Positions 60,639 to 64,000 of a stretch of DNA of 64,000 nucleotides are shown in pieces. The notes under the pieces are model-generated. The model searched no databases. It was not told the DNA's origin and was given only the letters and a program-made list of their open reading frames with translations. Position 1 is the first letter of the stretch. Every line of letters begins with the position of its first letter. Location of the stretch: positions 145,808 to 209,807 of the forward strand of contig JAYPQK010000012.1 in assembly GCA_038131955.1 (NCBI GenBank), written 5' to 3'. This DNA comes from SHAN690 sp038131955. Its GTDB lineage: Bacteria > Bacteroidota > Bacteroidia > Flavobacteriales_G > Salibacteraceae. A program made the translations under genes and the position numbers.

Positions 60639-61424
60639 ATGAAAAGACTGATTTATCTGATCCCGGTTGCCCTCTTGGTGATTTCTTCATGCAAGGAGGA
60701 TCCACCTAAGCCTGAGCCCCAAGATCCGCCTGTTTTGCGTATCTCCACTACTTTGATGAATGACGGACAGGAGATCGAGTTGAACGATGAGTTCCTCGAT
60801 GGCGCAGGGAATCGAGTCAAGCTTGTTGCCTTGAAGTTCTATCTCGCCAATATGGAGATGATCGACGATGGGGGTAACGCTTATGCTCTTTCAGAGATTG
60901 AGTTGTTTGATCACAAACCATTCGACGATGCACTTTCAACCCCTCAGTGGGTCAATGAATACGAGTTTGAGGTAAAGGATGCTACGTACCAAAAGATCAA
61001 ATTCGACCTAGGTGTACCGCCAGCGTTGAATGATGATGATCCTGCCACATTTGACAATAACGATCCTCTCAGTGTGTATAGCAACATGTATTGGTCATGG
61101 GCATCCATGTATCGATTCATCATCCTGGAGGCTCGAATGGATAGCACAGGTGGCGCCAATTTCGATCACGACCTCATCTTCCATACTGGTTTGGAGGATC
61201 TCTATCGAACGGGAATTGAGCTGCCTGCTATGTTTTCGATCGACTCATCAGAAGTCAAGGAGCTCAAGATCAACATCGAGTGGGATAAGCTTTTCTATGA
61301 TGGCGCGGAGCCAATTGTAGTTCGTCAAGAGAATATCACACACACCACTGCGGGTCCTGAAGCATTCAATCTAGCGGAACGATTCACTGAGAACTTCATC
61401 GTATCACTCAGTTCCGAGCATTAG
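60639..61424 (+). CDS. MbnP-like lipoprotein
   Basis: A 261-residue lipoprotein; leader MKRLIYLIPVALLVISSCKED (lipobox ISSC). The mature domain resembles MbnP proteins, first found beside methanobactin genes: VLRISTTLMNDGQEIELNDEFLDGAGNRVKLVALKFYLANMEMI near the start, then FDLGVPPALNDDDPATF and YSNMYWSWASMYRFIILEA with the two Trp, and HDLIFHTGLEDL with the His typical of the family. MbnP binds copper and its Trp is oxidised by the di-heme MbnH; no MbnH-like gene is here. Start uncertain: other in-frame ATGs at 60615 and 60627. A box GATATTTG lies at 60572-60579. Confidence 0.75.
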   Translation: MKRLIYLIPVALLVISSCKEDPPKPEPQDPPVLRISTTLMNDGQEIELNDEFLDGAGNRVKLVALKFYLANMEMIDDGGNAYALSEIELFDHKPFDDALSTPQWVNEYEFEVKDATYQKIKFDLGVPPALNDDDPATFDNNDPLSVYSNMYWSWASMYRFIILEARMDSTGGANFDHDLIFHTGLEDLYRTGIELPAMFSIDSSEVKELKINIEWDKLFYDGAEPIVVRQENITHTTAGPEAFNLAERFTENFIVSLSSEH

Positions 61425-61771
61425 GAGCCTGCATTGGCTTTGTAATCCTCGATCTCTTGTCCCACTTCGGGTAGGAGTAGGTTGAACTCTTCCATTCGAT
61501 CGATGATGTCTGCAAGCGGAGCTCCTTCTTTTCCTTGGTCTTCCAAAGCTTGAAGGAAGGAGGTCATATCCTGCATTCCGAGACTCCGAAAACCTGACTT
61601 CACCTTGTGCGCAGAGTGTTGGATGCTAGTATGGTCGCCCAGCTCAATAGCCTTTTCCAACTGGGGAAGATCATTCTCTAACCCTTGAAGGAATACATCA
61701 AGCAGTTGACCGATGAATGACTCGTCGTCTGTCACATTCTCCTTGATATAGCTCAGGTTGAGATGCTTCAT
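61421..61771 (-). CDS. Histidine phosphotransfer (Hpt) domain protein
   Basis: A 116-residue single-domain phosphorelay protein. The phosphorylated His is in SIQHSAHKVKSGFRSLGM, matching the Hpt pattern AHxLKGxxxxxG in position though with Val-Lys-Ser. It carries phosphate between a hybrid sensor kinase and a response regulator, neither of which is encoded nearby. It converges with the MbnP-like gene with a 4-base overlap. Confidence 0.85.
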   Translation of the reverse strand: MKHLNLSYIKENVTDDESFIGQLLDVFLQGLENDLPQLEKAIELGDHTSIQHSAHKVKSGFRSLGMQDMTSFLQALEDQGKEGAPLADIIDRMEEFNLLLPEVGQEIEDYKANAGS

Positions 61772-61792
61772 GTCGCAAACATAGCTGCTTTA

Positions 61793-62554
61793 TCACAAGA
61801 CTCCGAAGGTGAGGTGAAAGCCCATGGTGATTTTGATCGGACCACCGATATAGTTGCCGAGATCGCCGCCCAGTTCCTCTCGAATGTTGATCTCGGTAAC
61901 TCGGTTCCGCGTATCGGTGAGGTAGGAACGGTTCTCTTTGTAGCCCAGTCCTGTGAAGATGTCAATGCCGAAGTCGTCGTCGATCATGAACTGAGCGCCT
62001 ATGAGTCCATTGATCGTGAAGTTCGACCAGTCTTGACGGGGGTAGTTCAAATCCTTCGGTTTCCAGGTTGCTGCAGCGTAGGAGGTGTGTAGGGCGGTGT
62101 ATAATCCTGCAGGAATCATTCGGTCACGCACAGTCTCGGTCTTTAGCTTCAGCCAATAGTACTTCGCTTGGATCTGAAATCGGAAGCCGGGAAACTCATA
62201 ATCAGCGGCCAGATTTCTTAGGCTATCACCGGCCAATGCATTGACTAGAATGCTCTTGTTGAGGTAGCTTCCGACGATCTGGTAGGAGAATCGTTCACCG
62301 CCCACCACCTCCATGCCGATGCGGTATTCCGAGGTGTTAAGAATGGGACCATGAAGCATGGGTATAGGGTTGAATTTCAGGTAGAAGCGATTCGGTGGTT
62401 GAAGTTCTTTGACAACCTCTTGTTGTTGGCATATTGCCATCAACGAAAACAGGTGGAAGAGCAGGAAAAGGGCGGCAAACTTAGTGGTGCATGCGCGCCT
62501 GCGGTGGCGTGGCCAGCGAACCAAATTTTCTCTCCAAGTATTTGTAGTGCCCAT
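61793..62554 (-). CDS. Outer-membrane-like secreted protein (DUF3575-like)
   Basis: An exported protein with a beta-barrel-like mature region starting QQEVVKELQPPNRFYLKFNPIPML. The pattern of aromatic strands (YLKFNPIPMLHGPILN, RIGMEVVGGERFSYQIVGSYLN, FQIQAKYYWLKL, GFHLTFGVL) fits an outer-membrane barrel of the DUF3575 kind. The start is uncertain: ATG 62554 overlaps the end of tsaD by 74 bases and gives a long basic leader; ATG 62440 would leave no signal peptide. An exact -7 box TAAGTTTG at 62483-62476 on the minus strand argues for a start just after it, but no ATG, GTG or TTG lies there before 62443. Confidence 0.7.
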   Translation of the reverse strand: MGTTNTWRENLVRWPRHRRRACTTKFAALFLLFHLFSLMAICQQQEVVKELQPPNRFYLKFNPIPMLHGPILNTSEYRIGMEVVGGERFSYQIVGSYLNKSILVNALAGDSLRNLAADYEFPGFRFQIQAKYYWLKLKTETVRDRMIPAGLYTALHTSYAAATWKPKDLNYPRQDWSNFTINGLIGAQFMIDDDFGIDIFTGLGYKENRSYLTDTRNRVTEINIREELGGDLGNYIGGPIKITMGFHLTFGVL

Positions 62555-63524
62555 AGACCGCAATCATCGCAGCGTTGTCTGTACAAAACTCAAACTTAGG
62601 AAGATACACAGTGCAACCCTCTTGCTCGAGTTCTAACAAGCGTGACCTTAATAACGAGTTGGCAGAAACACCACCGGCAATGCCTATTTGCTTGATTCCC
62701 GTGATCTCAATTGCTTTGCGGAATTTCTGAATTAGCGTCTCAACGATCGTGTGTTGGACGGATGCACAGATGTCTGCCAAATGCTTTTGAATGAAGTCAG
62801 GGTCTTCTTTGACGTGATCCCTGATGAAATAGAGCACGGCGGTCTTCAATCCACTGAAACTATAATCGAGCTCAGGTATGTCCGAAATAGGGAAGGTATA
62901 GGCGAGTGGGTTGCCATCTTTTGCATAGCGATCCAACAAGGGGCCTCCTGGGTAGGGAAGTCCTAGGATTTTTGCGACCTTGTCAAACGCCTCGCCTGCT
63001 GCATCATCCAAGGTTCGTCCGATAACTTCTTGCTGTAGAGGACCGTCTACCCGAACGACCTGTGTGTGACCACCGCTCACGGTCAAGCAAAGGAACGGAA
63101 AGCTAGGGGTTTCTTGATCCTGAGATCGAATGAAATGCACCAATACGTGGGCTTCCATGTGATGCGCTTCGATCAGTGGCTTACCGGTACTCACGGAGAG
63201 CCCTTTGGCAAAACTGCTTCCCACCATCAACGCGCCGATCAATCCGGGCCCGGCCGTGTAAGCAATAGTATCGATCTCGTCCATGGTTGTTCCTGCATCT
63301 TCTAAAGCTTGGTGGATCACCGGGACAATATTGCTCTGATGAGCTCGAGAGGCTAATTCCGGAACCACACCGCCGTACTTTTCGTGCACGGTTTGGTTGG
63401 CGATCACGTTGCTTAAAACGCGGCGATCGCGCATAACGGAAGCCGAAGTCTCATCGCAGGAAGACTCTATCCCTAGTATCGTTAGGGGCTTCTCGGTTTG
63501 GCTTAATTTTGGTTCTTTATTCAA
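62481..63524 (-). CDS. tsaD: tRNA N6-adenosine threonylcarbamoyltransferase
   Basis: The essential enzyme that joins threonylcarbamoyl to A37 of tRNAs reading ANN codons, with TsaB, TsaC and TsaE. Diagnostic stretches: LGIESSCDETSASVM, GGVVPELASRAHQ, AYTAGPGLIGALMVG, EAHHMEAHVLVHF with the metal-binding HMEAH, TVSGGHTQVV and the late FCTDNAAMIAVYGH. The 347-residue length is typical. It starts with TTG at 63524, and an exact -7 box on the minus strand lies 18 bases upstream at 63543-63550. Confidence 0.97.
   Translation of the reverse strand: MNKEPKLSQTEKPLTILGIESSCDETSASVMRDRRVLSNVIANQTVHEKYGGVVPELASRAHQSNIVPVIHQALEDAGTTMDEIDTIAYTAGPGLIGALMVGSSFAKGLSVSTGKPLIEAHHMEAHVLVHFIRSQDQETPSFPFLCLTVSGGHTQVVRVDGPLQQEVIGRTLDDAAGEAFDKVAKILGLPYPGGPLLDRYAKDGNPLAYTFPISDIPELDYSFSGLKTAVLYFIRDHVKEDPDFIQKHLADICASVQHTIVETLIQKFRKAIEITGIKQIGIAGGVSANSLLRSRLLELEQEGCTVYLPKFEFCTDNAAMIAVYGHYKYLERKFGSLATPPQARMHH
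63504..63511 (+). promoter_or_regulatory. -7 box (TAATTTTG) of the tamB-like gene
   Basis: An exact TAnnTTTG match 14 bases before the GTG start at 63526. It lies within the first codons of the divergent tsaD gene. Confidence 0.55.
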
Positions 63525-63525
63525 C

Positions 63526-64000
63526 GTGGTTCAAAGACGAGGCAAAACTACCAAAAAGGTTGTGCGAGTAGCGCTCTTGGCGCTATTGTCCCTGCTCTCG
63601 TTGCCATTCATTGTAGCGGTATTACTTCTGATCCCTGCGGTTCAGTCCTATGTCGTACAAAAAGCCGTTGACTACGGAAGCGATTACCTCAAGGCGGAAC
63701 TAGTGCTCGACGGCTTCTATCTTGAACCGTTCAAGACCGTTCGGCTCAATGGCGTTTTGATCCGTGACCAGCAAGAAGACACCTTGCTTTACGTGGATGT
63801 GTTGAAGGTGGATGTCACGCGCTGGAGCATTGACTCCGGCTACGTGAACATCGACGAGGTTGAGCTTAGGAAGCCCTATTTCAACCTGTATATCCAAGAG
63901 GGTGACACCGTCACGAACATGCAATTCTTATTGGATGCATTCGCTTCGGATGCTAGTGATACGAGCAAGGTCAAGATCAAATTGGATTGCGATGAGCTGA
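63526..64000 (+). CDS. TamB-like inner-membrane/periplasmic protein (3' partial)
   Basis: The first 158 codons of a large protein that runs off the right edge. It starts at GTG 63526 with a basic N-terminus (VQRRGKTTKKVVRVALL), a membrane anchor (LLSLLSLPFIVAVLLLIPAV), then VQSYVVQKAVDYGSDYLKAELVLDGFYLEPFKTVRLNGVLIRD, the beginning typical of TamB/AsmA-like lipid-bridge proteins that span the periplasm. It diverges from tsaD with a one-base gap and their promoters lie in each other's coding sequence. The call is limited by the missing 3' part. Confidence 0.82.
   Translation, partial: MVQRRGKTTKKVVRVALLALLSLLSLPFIVAVLLLIPAVQSYVVQKAVDYGSDYLKAELVLDGFYLEPFKTVRLNGVLIRDQQEDTLLYVDVLKVDVTRWSIDSGYVNIDEVELRKPYFNLYIQEGDTVTNMQFLLDAFASDASDTSKVKIKLDCDEL
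63543..63550 (-). promoter_or_regulatory. -7 box (TAGTTTTG) of tsaD
   Basis: An exact TAnnTTTG match on the minus strand, 18 bases before the tsaD TTG start, inside the first codons of the tamB-like gene. The -33 region is not clear. Confidence 0.55.

Overview
The window is a gene-dense stretch (coding about 93%, no gene-free stretch over 300 bases) of a Bacteroidota chromosome, most likely from the Flavobacteriales. The evidence is the recurrent -7 box TAnnTTTG in front of genes, a type IX secretion C-terminal sorting domain, a stand-alone GldM C-terminal-like domain, a DNA polymerase III alpha subunit with a fused N-terminal proofreading exonuclease, TonB receptors with a carboxypeptidase-regulatory-like plug extension, and many small lipoproteins. 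No phage, insertion sequence or CRISPR array was seen.

Layout. 1-6.9 kb: end of a surface-polysaccharide locus (ABC exporter ATPase, two GT4 glycosyltransferases, a polyprenyl-phosphate sugar-1-phosphate transferase, wecB, an O-antigen-ligase-like protein). 6.9-12.2 kb: a DAACS symporter, an MFS exporter, an MscS channel and a LigB-type dioxygenase. 12.3-21.1 kb: a copper/metal-flavoured block. It holds a two-gene multicopper oxidase whose copper ligands are divided between the two proteins, an M20 amidohydrolase, a sigma/anti-sigma pair driving a hvfA-hvfB-hvfC-type RiPP metallophore locus, a divergent ZnuD-like TonB receptor and a His-rich Spy-like protein. 21.2-30.6 kb: trmN6, purine nucleoside phosphorylase, a sulfotransferase-like/class IV aminotransferase pair, an SDR, a nitronate monooxygenase, bcp and a three-gene envelope operon ending in a sodium:solute symporter. 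30.7-41.4 kb: priA, a frameshifted lipoprotein gene, an RluA-type synthase, panB, a lipoprotein, dnaK with upstream palindromes, and an MMPL/RND exporter. 41.5-50.5 kb: three tandem TRL-like lipoproteins, a YvlD-type membrane protein, an N-formylglutamate amidohydrolase-like protein, a TMTC-like membrane protein with TPRs, xerD, aroQ, a DUF58 protein and an MFS transporter. 50.6-64 kb: trxA, dnaE, a sulP gene interrupted by one in-frame TGA, a YkvA-like protein, tRNA-Leu(GAG), a GldM-C-like protein, a methyltransferase, a TlpA-like protein, an MbnP-like lipoprotein, an Hpt protein, an outer-membrane-like protein, tsaD and the start of a tamB-like gene.

How the genes work together. The most interesting set lies at 12.3-21.1 kb. 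An ECF sigma factor and a small zinc-finger anti-sigma precede a secreted precursor peptide ending in KCG-EGKCG-EGKCG. Then come a DUF692 multinuclear iron oxidase (HvfB/MbnB family) and its DUF2063 partner, with an intrinsic terminator placed between precursor and enzyme genes. A TonB receptor diverges from the same 82-bp region and a split multicopper oxidase lies upstream, which suggests a locally clustered copper (or zinc) handling system. A distant MbnP-like lipoprotein at 60.6 kb belongs to a family also linked to copper peptides. Many promoters sit only 2-17 bases before the start codon, suggesting leaderless or very short-leader transcripts.
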